The position numbers and the translations under genes are program-made. This document shows, piece by piece, positions 28,551-35,241 of a stretch of 64,000 bases of DNA; within the stretch, counting starts at the first letter, position 1; every line of letters begins with the position of its first letter. The notes beneath the pieces are model-generated. The model was not told the DNA's origin and made no database searches. It worked only from the letters and a program-made list of their open reading frames with translations. The stretch comes from Fulvimarina sp. GTDB lineage: Bacteria; Pseudomonadota; Alphaproteobacteria; Rhizobiales; Rhizobiaceae. Location of the stretch: NCBI GenBank assembly GCA_002700095.1, contig PACL01000039.1:82212-146211 (forward strand), in the 5' to 3' direction.

Positions 28551-28634
28551 CTCGCCATGTCCTCAAATGGAGTTTGGATTGCCGCATCTGGGTCCGCGGC
28601 GAGCGCCTCGCCGCGGAGCGGCCGTGTCGGCCGG

Positions 28635-30011
28635 TCAGTTCGAGAGGCTCGCGACGTCCTCGTCGCCCTTCAGGCCGATCTCGAATTTCTGCAGATATTC
28701 GTTGGGCCGCGAGCCGTCATATTCGACGCCATCAATGAACTCGGCCGTCGAGGGCTTGTAGCCGTCGGTCTCGGGAATGTCGGCGGCGTCGAGGAGGCCG
28801 TCGTCGATGAGCGAGGCGGCGGCCTGTCTGTAGATGTCCGGGCGGTAGACGCTTTTGGCCGTCTCGGCATACCAGTCGTCGGACTTCTCTTCCGCGATCT
28901 GGCCCCAGCGGCGCATCTGGGTGAGATACCAGACGGCGTCGGAGTAATAGGGATAGGTGGCGAACTTCTTGAAGAAGACGTTGAAGTCCGGCGCCGGGCG
29001 CTTGTCGCCCTTCTCGTATTCGAAGGTGCCGGTCATCGAATTGGCGATGACTTCGGCGTCGGCGCCGACATATTCGGGCCGCGCCAGGATCTCGACGGCC
29101 TCCTTGCGGTTTTCCGGGCTTTCGTCGAGCCATTTGCCGGCGCGGATCAGCGCCTTGGTGAGGGCGATCGTCGTCTGCGGGTTCTCCTCGACGAACTTCG
29201 CGGTCAGGCCGAAGACCTTTTCCGGATTGTCCTTCCAGATCTCGTAGTCGGTGATGACCGGCACGCCGATGCCCTTGAAGACGGCCGCCTGGTTCCACGG
29301 CTCGCCGACGCAGTAGCCCTGGATGGTGCCGGCCTCGAGCGTCGCCGGCATCTGCGGCGGCGGCGTGACGGAGAGGAGAACGTCGGCCTTCACCTGGCCG
29401 GACGTGTCCGACGGCGTGTAGTAGCCGGGGTTCAGCCCGCCGGCGGCGAGCCAGTAGCGCAGCTCGTAATTGTGGGTCGAGACCGGGAAGACCATGCCCA
29501 TGTTGAAGGGCTTGCCCGACGCCTTGTACTGTTCGACCACCGGCTTCAGGGCGCTCGCCGAAATCGGATGCTGCGGCCTGCCCTCGGCATCCTTGGCGAT
29601 GTGCGTCTTCATCTCGGCCCAGACGGCGTTGGAGACGGTGATGCCGTTGCCGTTGAGGTCCATCGAGAAGGGCGTGACGATATGCGCCTTCGTGCCGTAG
29701 CCGATGGTGGCGGCCAGCGGCTGGCCGGCCAGCATGTGGGCGCCGTCGAGTTCGCCGGTGATCACCCGGTCGAGCAGCACCTTCCAGTTCGCCTGGGGCT
29801 CGATGGTGACGTAGAGACCCTCGTCCTCGAAGAAGTGCTTCTCCTTGGCGATGGCGAGCGGCGCCATGTCGGTCAGCTTGATGAAGCCGAACTTCAGCTC
29901 GTCCTTTTCGGGGATCAGCATCTCGGCGGAAGCCGGCAGAACCGTCAGGGCGGCTCCGGCGATGGCTGCGCGAAGAAGAAGACGGCGGGTAATCGCAGTC
30001 AGGATCGGCAT
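28635..30011 (-). CDS. nrtA: Nitrate-binding periplasmic protein NrtA
   Basis: 458 residues from ATG 30011 after GGGAGA; TTG 30017 would add two. The N-terminus [22 protein letters not shown] resembles a Tat-type signal. The substrate-binding fold resembles NrtA/Nas[43 protein letters not shown] and [12 protein letters not shown]. It is the first structural gene after the regulated leader. NasS encoded upstream shares the same fold but has no signal peptide. Confidence 0.95.
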   Translation of the reverse strand: MPILTAITRRLLLRAAIAGAALTVLPASAEMLIPEKDELKFGFIKLTDMAPLAIAKEKHFFEDEGLYVTIEPQANWKVLLDRVITGELDGAHMLAGQPLAATIGYGTKAHIVTPFSMDLNGNGITVSNAVWAEMKTHIAKDAEGRPQHPISASALKPVVEQYKASGKPFNMGMVFPVSTHNYELRYWLAAGGLNPGYYTPSDTSGQVKADVLLSVTPPPQMPATLEAGTIQGYCVGEPWNQAAVFKGIGVPVITDYEIWKDNPEKVFGLTAKFVEENPQTTIALTKALIRAGKWLDESPENRKEAVEILARPEYVGADAEVIANSMTGTFEYEKGDKRPAPDFNVFFKKFATYPYYSDAVWYLTQMRRWGQIAEEKSDDWYAETAKSVYRPDIYRQAAASLIDDGLLDAADIPETDGYKPSTAEFIDGVEYDGSRPNEYLQKFEIGLKGDEDVASLSN

Positions 30012-30417
30012 GAACAAAGCTCTCCCGTGGCCTGGCGTGGAAACGCACCGGCTTGGCGATGTCTGGAAAAAGAAAAAGGCTGCCCGACCCTTCCCGTCAC
30101 GACCCGAAGTCTGTGACGATGCAAAGAAGTGTCGGCAGCCTTGCCAGTGGCGCCCGCCCTTGGACGCCGAATGCTGAAGACGACTATGGTCGCCTCACGG
30201 AACCCTGTTTAGAACAAGCCGAAGCGTGGTGCAATGCGAAATGGGGGATTTACGCGAGATTTTTGGGCGGTAGGAGATTATGAATAGAATTTAGGCAGGA
30301 TGAATTCGCCTTAGGCATCTCGGGTGCAAGCCAAGTGTGCAAGCGCACGCCCTTTCGCATACCACTGAAAACGAGCACTCGCGGAGGGATCAACGTAGCT
30401 CATGACAATTGAGCTCT
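30012..30417. promoter_or_regulatory. Long leader and promoter region of nrtA
   Basis: 406 bp with no gene, between hicA and nrtA. The part nearest nrtA (listed separately) folds into a terminator. The distal part is AT-richer than its surroundings and should hold the promoter. I searched for a sigma-54 motif (TGGCAC-N5-TTGC) and found none. The ribosome site GGGAGA is near 30020. Confidence 0.6.
30067..30192 (-). terminator. Nitrate leader attenuator, likely NasT-controlled
   Basis: Read on the minus strand: a small hairpin CGAC-CATA-GTCG (30181-30192), then GGCTGCCGAC pairing with GTCGGGCAGCC (one bulged G), then TTTTTCTTTTT. Between the outer arms lies a second hairpin CGTCAC/GTGACG with a GAC-TTCGG-GTC tip (30095-30118). 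This is a textbook intrinsic terminator 55 nt before nrtA. ANTAR regulators such as NasT bind paired hairpins in leaders and prevent termination. I could not match the canonical hexaloop residues, so the exact ANTAR site is unproven. Confidence 0.8.
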
Positions 30418-30612
30418 TCAGAAATGTTTCGAAAGGCCGGCGTCCTTGAGAGATTGGTTCGCGGTGTGCCGCGACTTGATATCGGAATCGACGGTGAAGT
30501 AACGGCCCGTGATCGGACTGTACCAGATCTCATGATCACCTCTTCCCTGCCGGTGAAACCAACAGCCGGCGGCCAGAAGAAGTGTCTTCAATTCTCGGGT
30601 GTAGCCTGGCAT
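30418..30612 (-). CDS. hicA: HicA-type toxin
   Basis: 64 residues with the double-stranded-RNA-binding HicA fold. The catalytic His is in GDHEIWYSP, followed by the helix IKSRHTANQSLKDAGL. HicA toxins cleave mRNA. It starts 3 nt after the hicB-like stop. It is slightly longer than typical HicA. The pair lies between nasS and the nrtA leader. Confidence 0.88.
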   Translation of the reverse strand: MPGYTRELKTLLLAAGCWFHRQGRGDHEIWYSPITGRYFTVDSDIKSRHTANQSLKDAGLSKHF

Positions 30613-30615
30613 CGT

Positions 30616-30858
30616 TCAATGCCGGGGATTTGGGATCCGGGACAACTGCTCCGCCATGAAGTGCACCGGAATTTCAGACGTCTCGTAGCTGGGGCCGTTG
30701 AGTTCGATCAGATCCGCAAGTGCTCCGAAAACCTTGTCCCTCAGGCGGTCCAGGCTGGCTGCCTCGATCGACAGGCCGGCGACGTCGTCGCTGCTGGCAA
30801 CCCAGACGCTCGCCTCCTCGTCCCAAACCGCTCGCACGATGATCGACGCATGACGCAT
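30616..30858 (-). CDS. hicB: HicB-like (DUF1902) antitoxin
   Basis: 80 residues with the DUF1902 pattern AVWDEEASVWVASSDDVAGL followed by a helical region LDRLRDKVFGALADLIELNG. DUF1902 is the HicB-type partner of HicA toxins. ATG 30858 is preceded by GGAG at 8-nt spacing. Its first 118 bp overlap the 3' end of the open nasS frame in a different frame, suggesting the module arrived later. Confidence 0.82.
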   Translation of the reverse strand: MRHASIIVRAVWDEEASVWVASSDDVAGLSIEAASLDRLRDKVFGALADLIELNGPSYETSEIPVHFMAEQLSRIPNPRH

Positions 30859-32063
30859 GGGTTTTCTCCGAGAGTTTTAATGTCTCGCCGAAATTGGCAT
30901 GTGACGAGCGGATTTGCGAGCCCGGCCCCTCCCCCCTCCGCGTCGAACAACCCCGCCGGCCTGTCGCCAGCGTCGCCGGTGACGGCGCCGGCGCCCGGAT
31001 CGCCGACCACGCCCGTCGCGGCATCGAAAAGCTGCGGCGAAAACGTCTCGCCGGCGATCGTCAGGCCGTGGTCGGAGAAGGGGGCGTCGCCCCAGCCGGC
31101 CATCTGGCGATAGAGCCAGCGGCCGTGGCCGTGGTCCGGCCGGTTGGCGCCCGAGCCGGCAAAGACCATGAAGTCGGGAATCGCGCGGCTGCGGCCCGGC
31201 GCCGTCTCCAGGCGGCCCGTCAGGCCCGGCATCAGCGCCGCTTGCTCGACGTCGAGCCGGTCTGGCCCGGCGAGAAGCGTGGCGAGTTCGGGGACGTTGT
31301 CCGCGTCGGCGCACCATGCGGCGGCGTCGCCGAGGGCGAGGAGGAGGTTCGCCAGCGTCTCGGGGTTCTCCTCGGCGAAGGCTTTTCGCACGCCCAGCAC
31401 CTTTTCCGGCCCGCGCCGCCAGATCTCCGCCCGGCTGGTGACGATGCGCCCGGCGCCGCGACGGACCGCGATCGTGCCCCAGGGCTCGCCGGCGCAAAAA
31501 CCGTCGATGCCGCCGCCGGCCAGCGCGTCGGGCATCAGCGGCGGCGGCACCACGGTGATCTCGACGTCCGTCTCCGGCGCAAGGCCGCAGGCCGCGAGCC
31601 AGTAGCGAAGGTCGTAGTTGTGGCTCGAATGGGGATGCACGACGGCAAGCCGCAGCGGCGTCCCGCCCGCTTCGCCGCGCTGGCGAACCACCGCTGCCAA
31701 GGCCGCGCCGGCGGTCGCGGGAGACGCGTCGTAGCCGGACGGCCCCAGTCGGTCCATCGCCGCGGCGACGGCGTTGGAGACGGTGACGCCGTTGCCGCCG
31801 AGCGCCAGCACCATCGGCGCCAGCATCGGCACGGGCAGGGGGCCGAGGCCGAGATTGGCGGCGATCGGCATCGGCGCCAGCATGTGGGCGCAGTCGAACT
31901 GGCCGACGCCGATGCGGTCGCGCACCGTCGCCCAGGAGGTTTCGCGCTGCAGGGAGAGAATGATGCCGCGTTCCTCGGCAAAGCCCTTGGCCGCGGCGGC
32001 GACGATGACGGCGCTGTCGAGGAGCGGGACGTAGCCTGCGCGGATGAAACTCGGCCCGGCCAT
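30741..32063 (-). CDS. nasS: Nitrate sensor NasS, with an altered C-terminus
   Basis: 440 residues as an open frame. It is NrtA-like without a signal peptide: IRAGYVPLLDSAVIVAAA, GNGVTVSNAVAAAM, HSSHNYDLRYWLAACGL and GFCAGEPWGTIA. NasS binds NasT and releases it when nitrate or nitrite is present. The family-like part ends near residue 385 (LFDAEGG). The last roughly 55 residues are basic and unlike NasS, and the final 39 are the hicB gene read in another frame. The likely cause is loss of the original stop when hicBA arrived or a frameshift in the nearby G-rich tract. Confidence 0.85.
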   Translation of the reverse strand: MAGPSFIRAGYVPLLDSAVIVAAAAKGFAEERGIILSLQRETSWATVRDRIGVGQFDCAHMLAPMPIAANLGLGPLPVPMLAPMVLALGGNGVTVSNAVAAAMDRLGPSGYDASPATAGAALAAVVRQRGEAGGTPLRLAVVHPHSSHNYDLRYWLAACGLAPETDVEITVVPPPLMPDALAGGGIDGFCAGEPWGTIAVRRGAGRIVTSRAEIWRRGPEKVLGVRKAFAEENPETLANLLLALGDAAAWCADADNVPELATLLAGPDRLDVEQAALMPGLTGRLETAPGRSRAIPDFMVFAGSGANRPDHGHGRWLYRQMAGWGDAPFSDHGLTIAGETFSPQLFDAATGVVGDPGAGAVTGDAGDRPAGLFDAEGGGAGLANPLVTCQFRRDIKTLGENPCVMRRSSCERFGTRRRASGLPAATTSPACRSRQPAWTA

Positions 32064-32653
32064 CAGTCGTCTCCGAGAAGGGTATAGGCGGAAACGAGGT
32101 TGGCGGCGACCTCGCCGATCCGGCGGTTCTCGTTCATCGCGGTGCGGCGCAGGAGCTTGTAGGCGGCGGCCTCGTCGAGCTTCTTCACCTTCATCAGGAT
32201 GCCCTTGGCGCGGTCGATGGTCTTGCGTTCGGCGAGTTCGGAGCGCGCCTCGGCGAGCTCGCGGGACAGCCGGCTGACGGCGTTGAAGCGGGAGATCGCC
32301 ATTTCGAGGATCGGCTTGATCCGCTCCTTCTTCAGCCCGTCGACCACATAGGCCGAGACGCCCGCCTCGATGGCCGCCTCGATCTCGGCGGTGTCGGAGC
32401 GATCGACGAACATCGCCATCGGCCGCTTCACCACCCGGGAGACCTGGAAGAAATGCTCGAGCTGGTCGCGGTTGGGATTCTCCAGATCGACGACGATGAC
32501 GTCGGGCTCCAGCTTCTCGATGCGCTTCACCAGCCCCTCGACGGTGGTCACGACCGAGACGTTGCCGTAGCCGGCCTCACGCAGCCCCTCTTCGATGATC
32601 GAGGCGCGCAGGCCGTTGTCATCGACGAGAAGGATGTTGAGCGGCTGCGACAT
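32063..32653 (-). CDS. nasT: ANTAR antitermination regulator NasT
   Basis: 196 residues from ATG 32653; the longer track ORF is not supported. The receiver-like domain (LNILLVDDN, VIVVDLENPNRDQ) occupies about 1-120. The C-terminal ANTAR domain (ERKTIDRAKGILMKVKKLDEAAAYKLLRRTAM) binds RNA leaders. Free NasT lets polymerase read through leader terminators of nitrate genes; NasS sequesters it without nitrate. The stop overlaps the nasS start by one base. The predicted target leader is in front of nrtA, 2 kb downstream. Confidence 0.95.
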   Translation of the reverse strand: MSQPLNILLVDDNGLRASIIEEGLREAGYGNVSVVTTVEGLVKRIEKLEPDVIVVDLENPNRDQLEHFFQVSRVVKRPMAMFVDRSDTAEIEAAIEAGVSAYVVDGLKKERIKPILEMAISRFNAVSRLSRELAEARSELAERKTIDRAKGILMKVKKLDEAAAYKLLRRTAMNENRRIGEVAANLVSAYTLLGDD

Positions 32654-32662
32654 GCGCCGGAT

Positions 32663-32684
32663 ATTGCACCTGCGAAGATGCAAT
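32663..32684. promoter_or_regulatory. Inverted repeat upstream of nasT
   Basis: ATTGCA and TGCAAT, each 6 bp, separated by 10 bp, starting 10 nt before the nasT ATG. Its nature is unknown; it could be an operator or a leader hairpin for nasTS. Confidence 0.35.
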
Positions 32685-32788
32685 GCGCAACGGCAAAAGA
32701 AGGCCGGCGCACCCGCCGCGAGCCGCTTCGCCAGGCGGGCCGCAAAGGGCGCATCGAGCAGGCTGGCTTGCGGGTAAGGCTGCTCCGC

Positions 32789-32802
32789 TTGATCCCGATC
32801 AA
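32789..32802. promoter_or_regulatory. FNR/FixK box upstream of adhP
   Basis: TTGATCCCGATCAA is a perfect match to the FNR/FixK consensus TTGAT-N4-ATCAA. Its centre is about 60 nt before the adhP ATG. If it sits at -41.5, transcription would start near 32837, leaving a 19-nt leader containing GGAGG. This is the geometry of an oxygen-limitation-activated promoter. Confidence 0.82.
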
Positions 32803-32855
32803 GGTGGCCGCCACCGGCGGCCTTAAGGTGGGAACAACCGGATGGAGGTTCCGAC

Positions 32856-33929
32856 ATGACCCAGATGATGAAAGCCGCCGTCGTCCATGCCTTTGGCGAC
32901 AAGCTGGTGCTCGAAGACGTTCTCGTTCCGCGGCCGGGTCCCGGCGAGGTGCTGGTCAAGGTCGCCGCCTGCGGGGTCTGCCATACCGATCTTCACGCCG
33001 CCGAGGGCGACTGGCCGGTCAAGCCCTCGCTGCCGTTCATTCCCGGCCACGAGGTGGTCGGCACGGTGGCCGAACTTGGACAAGGCGTGAGCGATCTCGC
33101 CGTCGGCGACCTCGTCGGCGTGCCGTGGCTGCATGATGCCTGCCGGGCCTGCGAATATTGCGAGACCGGCTGGGAAACGCTCTGCGAGCACCAGCACAAC
33201 ACCGGCTACAGCGTGAATGGCGGCTTCGCCGAATATGTGATCGCCGCCGCACCCTTCGCCGCGCGCCTGCCGGCCGGCGTCGATCTGGCGGCGATCGCGC
33301 CGATCCTCTGCGCCGGCGTCACGACCTACAAGGGCCTGAAGGAGACCGATGCCAAGCCCGGCCAGTGGGTCGCGATCTCCGGCATCGGCGGTCTCGGCCA
33401 TGTCGGCGTGCAATATGCCAAGGCGATGGGCTTCAACGTCGTCGCCCTCGATATCGCAGCGGACAAGCTGGAACTGGCGAGGCGCGACGGCGCGGACGTC
33501 GTGATCGACGCCTCGGCGCCGGATGCGGTCGAGAAGGTCCTCGAGGCCACCGGCGGCGGCGCCCATGGCATCCTCGTCACGGCGGTGTCCGTGCCGGCCT
33601 TCAGCCAGGTGCTGCAGATGGTCCGACGGCGCGGCACGATCAGTCTCGTCGGCCTGCCCGCAGGGGAATTCCCGACGCCGATCTTCGACGTCGTCCTGAA
33701 GCGCATCACCGTGCGCGGCTCGATCGTCGGGACGCGGGCCGATCTCGACGAGGCGGTGGCCTTCGCCGTCGCGGGCAAGGTGAAATGCGAGGTCCGCACG
33801 GCGCCGCTCTCCGCGATCAACGACATCTTCGCCGACCTCAAGGCCGGCAGGGTCGAGGGCCGCATGGTGCTCGACATCGACATCGCCGGCGCGACGCGCC
33901 TTGCCGCAGCCCCGGCGAAAGCCGCCTGA
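32856..33929 (+). CDS. adhP: Zinc-dependent alcohol dehydrogenase AdhP
   Basis: 357 residues from ATG 32856 after GGAGG. Catalytic zinc ligands are in CGVCHTDLH and GHEVVG, structural zinc cysteines in CRACEYCETGWETLC, and the NAD site in GIGGLGHVGVQYA. It should interconvert alcohols such as ethanol with aldehydes using NAD. The perfect FNR/FixK box suggests induction under low oxygen, where it could reoxidise or supply NADH. A universal stress gene follows after 20 bp in the same operon. Confidence 0.95.
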   Translation: MTQMMKAAVVHAFGDKLVLEDVLVPRPGPGEVLVKVAACGVCHTDLHAAEGDWPVKPSLPFIPGHEVVGTVAELGQGVSDLAVGDLVGVPWLHDACRACEYCETGWETLCEHQHNTGYSVNGGFAEYVIAAAPFAARLPAGVDLAAIAPILCAGVTTYKGLKETDAKPGQWVAISGIGGLGHVGVQYAKAMGFNVVALDIAADKLELARRDGADVVIDASAPDAVEKVLEATGGGAHGILVTAVSVPAFSQVLQMVRRRGTISLVGLPAGEFPTPIFDVVLKRITVRGSIVGTRADLDEAVAFAVAGKVKCEVRTAPLSAINDIFADLKAGRVEGRMVLDIDIAGATRLAAAPAKAA

Positions 33930-33949
33930 GCCGAAACGGAGCCAGACCC

Positions 33950-34777
33950 ATGTACAAGACGATCCTCGTCTGCCTCGATTCCGCCGAGCGTTCCGACCGG
34001 TTGCTCGACGTCGCCGTGCCGCTTGCCGAGCGGCATGGCGCCCATCTCGTCGGCCTGCACGTCACGCCCAGCGTCCTCACCGACCTCGTGAGCGAGGTGT
34101 CGGTGGAATATCTCGAGGCGACGCGAAAATCCCTGAAGCAGGCGGCCGAGGCGGTGCGGGCGGCGTTCGAAGCCCGTGTCGCGGGAGAGGGCGTCTCGGC
34201 CGAATGGCGCTGCGAGGAGCCGGCCGATCCGGACTATGCCCGGGCAGTGACGCGCCACGCGCTCTGTTCGGACCTCGTCGTCGTCGCCCAGTCCCACACT
34301 TCGCAATGGAATGGCGGCGGCCTCGTGACCGAGGTCCTCTTCGAGACCGGTCGGCCGATCCTGTTCGTGCCAAGGGAAGGAGACTATCCGACGCTCGGCG
34401 AGCGCCCCGTCATCGCCTGGAACGGCACGCGGGAAGCGGCGCGGGCCGCCTTCGACGCAGTCCCGATCCTGTCGGCGGCCGGAACCGTCCGCCTGCTTGC
34501 CGTCGATCCCCATCGCACCGGCGGCAAGGGCGGCCTCGCGCCGGCCGACGACCTGGCGGTGACGCTGGCGCGCCACGGCCTGACGGTCGAGGCCGGCGTC
34601 ACCTATAGCGGCGACCTTTCGGTCGGGAACGCGCTGCTGTCCTACCTCGCCGATGTCGGCGCGGATCTGCTCGTCATGGGGTGCTACGGGCATTCGCGGA
34701 TCCGCGAGATGCTGTTCGGCGGCGTCACGCGGCAGATCCTGCGCGAGATGACGGTACCTGTGCTGATGTCGCGCTGA
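33950..34777 (+). CDS. Universal stress protein with tandem Usp domains
   Basis: 275 residues from ATG 33950. The first Usp domain (1-145) starts MYKTILVCLDSAE. The second (about 155-275) ends with the ATP-binding-like GCYGHSRIREMLFGGVTRQIL. The first domain lacks an equally clear G-x2-G-x9-G motif. Tandem Usp proteins of this type respond to stress, and the shared operon with adhP implies FNR/FixK control. The much longer track ORF is not supported. Confidence 0.92.
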   Translation: MYKTILVCLDSAERSDRLLDVAVPLAERHGAHLVGLHVTPSVLTDLVSEVSVEYLEATRKSLKQAAEAVRAAFEARVAGEGVSAEWRCEEPADPDYARAVTRHALCSDLVVVAQSHTSQWNGGGLVTEVLFETGRPILFVPREGDYPTLGERPVIAWNGTREAARAAFDAVPILSAAGTVRLLAVDPHRTGGKGGLAPADDLAVTLARHGLTVEAGVTYSGDLSVGNALLSYLADVGADLLVMGCYGHSRIREMLFGGVTRQILREMTVPVLMSR

Positions 34778-34844
34778 GGCGGTATCCGGCGGGCGGCCGG
34801 GCAGACTTCGGCGTCCGCTGGCCAGGGCTTTGAGGAAATCTCGC

Positions 34845-34880
34845 AAAAAAAAGACCCGGCCCGCGGCAGCGGTTCGGGTC
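34845..34880 (-). terminator. Intrinsic terminator of the 53-residue gene
   Basis: Minus strand: GACCCG and CGGGTC around an extended GC stem, followed by eight T. It lies about 70 nt after the stop of the small gene, confirming that the gene is a transcribed unit. Confidence 0.8.
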
Positions 34881-34950
34881 CTTGTGGCGCGTCCAGACGA
34901 AGCTGACGGCGCGATGCAGGGCGGTCCGGTGTCGGCGGACCTCGCCGTGA

Positions 34951-35112
34951 TCAGCGATAGCGCGAGAAGATCTCGCTGTTGAGGCCAAGCTGGCGCAGCG
35001 CGGATTCCGGCGGCCTGCGGCCCGCCTCGATGGCGACGGCGCAATGGCGTGCGGCCCTGACATCGGACCAGAAATCCGCAAATCCTCCGACGAAGCCTTT
35101 TCGGCGGCTCAT
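34951..35112 (-). CDS. Small 53-residue protein, unknown function
   Basis: Too short for the ORF track. Reads MSRRKGFVGGFADFWSDVRA and continues with GRRPPESALRQLGL, ending FSRYR. ATG 35112 is preceded by AAAGGAG at ideal spacing, and a strong terminator follows. It is basic at both ends and predicted helical, with a final short motif recalling DUF1127-like small proteins; that resemblance is weak. The family is not recognised. Confidence 0.78.
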   Translation of the reverse strand: MSRRKGFVGGFADFWSDVRAARHCAVAIEAGRRPPESALRQLGLNSEIFSRYR

Positions 35113-35241
35113 GACACTCTCCTTTGGTCAATCTGATACGTTTCAAGATAGACATGGGAGGGGGCCGCTTGAAGCGACGATCCGACGTTGCTGCAATGCA
35201 CTCCCTGCATCTCTCGAGGGCGTGATTTGATCGACGCACAT

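Noticed and set aside
27457-28587. N-terminal extension of the fused ATPase ORF
   Set aside because: Runs through nrtB in another frame; the ATPase starts at MDMAP, coupled to the nrtB stop.
30193-30417. Sigma-54 promoter for nrtA
   Set aside because: No GG-N10-GC arrangement with TGGCAC/TTGC was found.
35133-35146. Near FNR box (TTGAAACGTATCAG) before the 53-residue gene
   Set aside because: Two mismatches and only 21 nt from the ATG, so a class II start would fall inside the gene.
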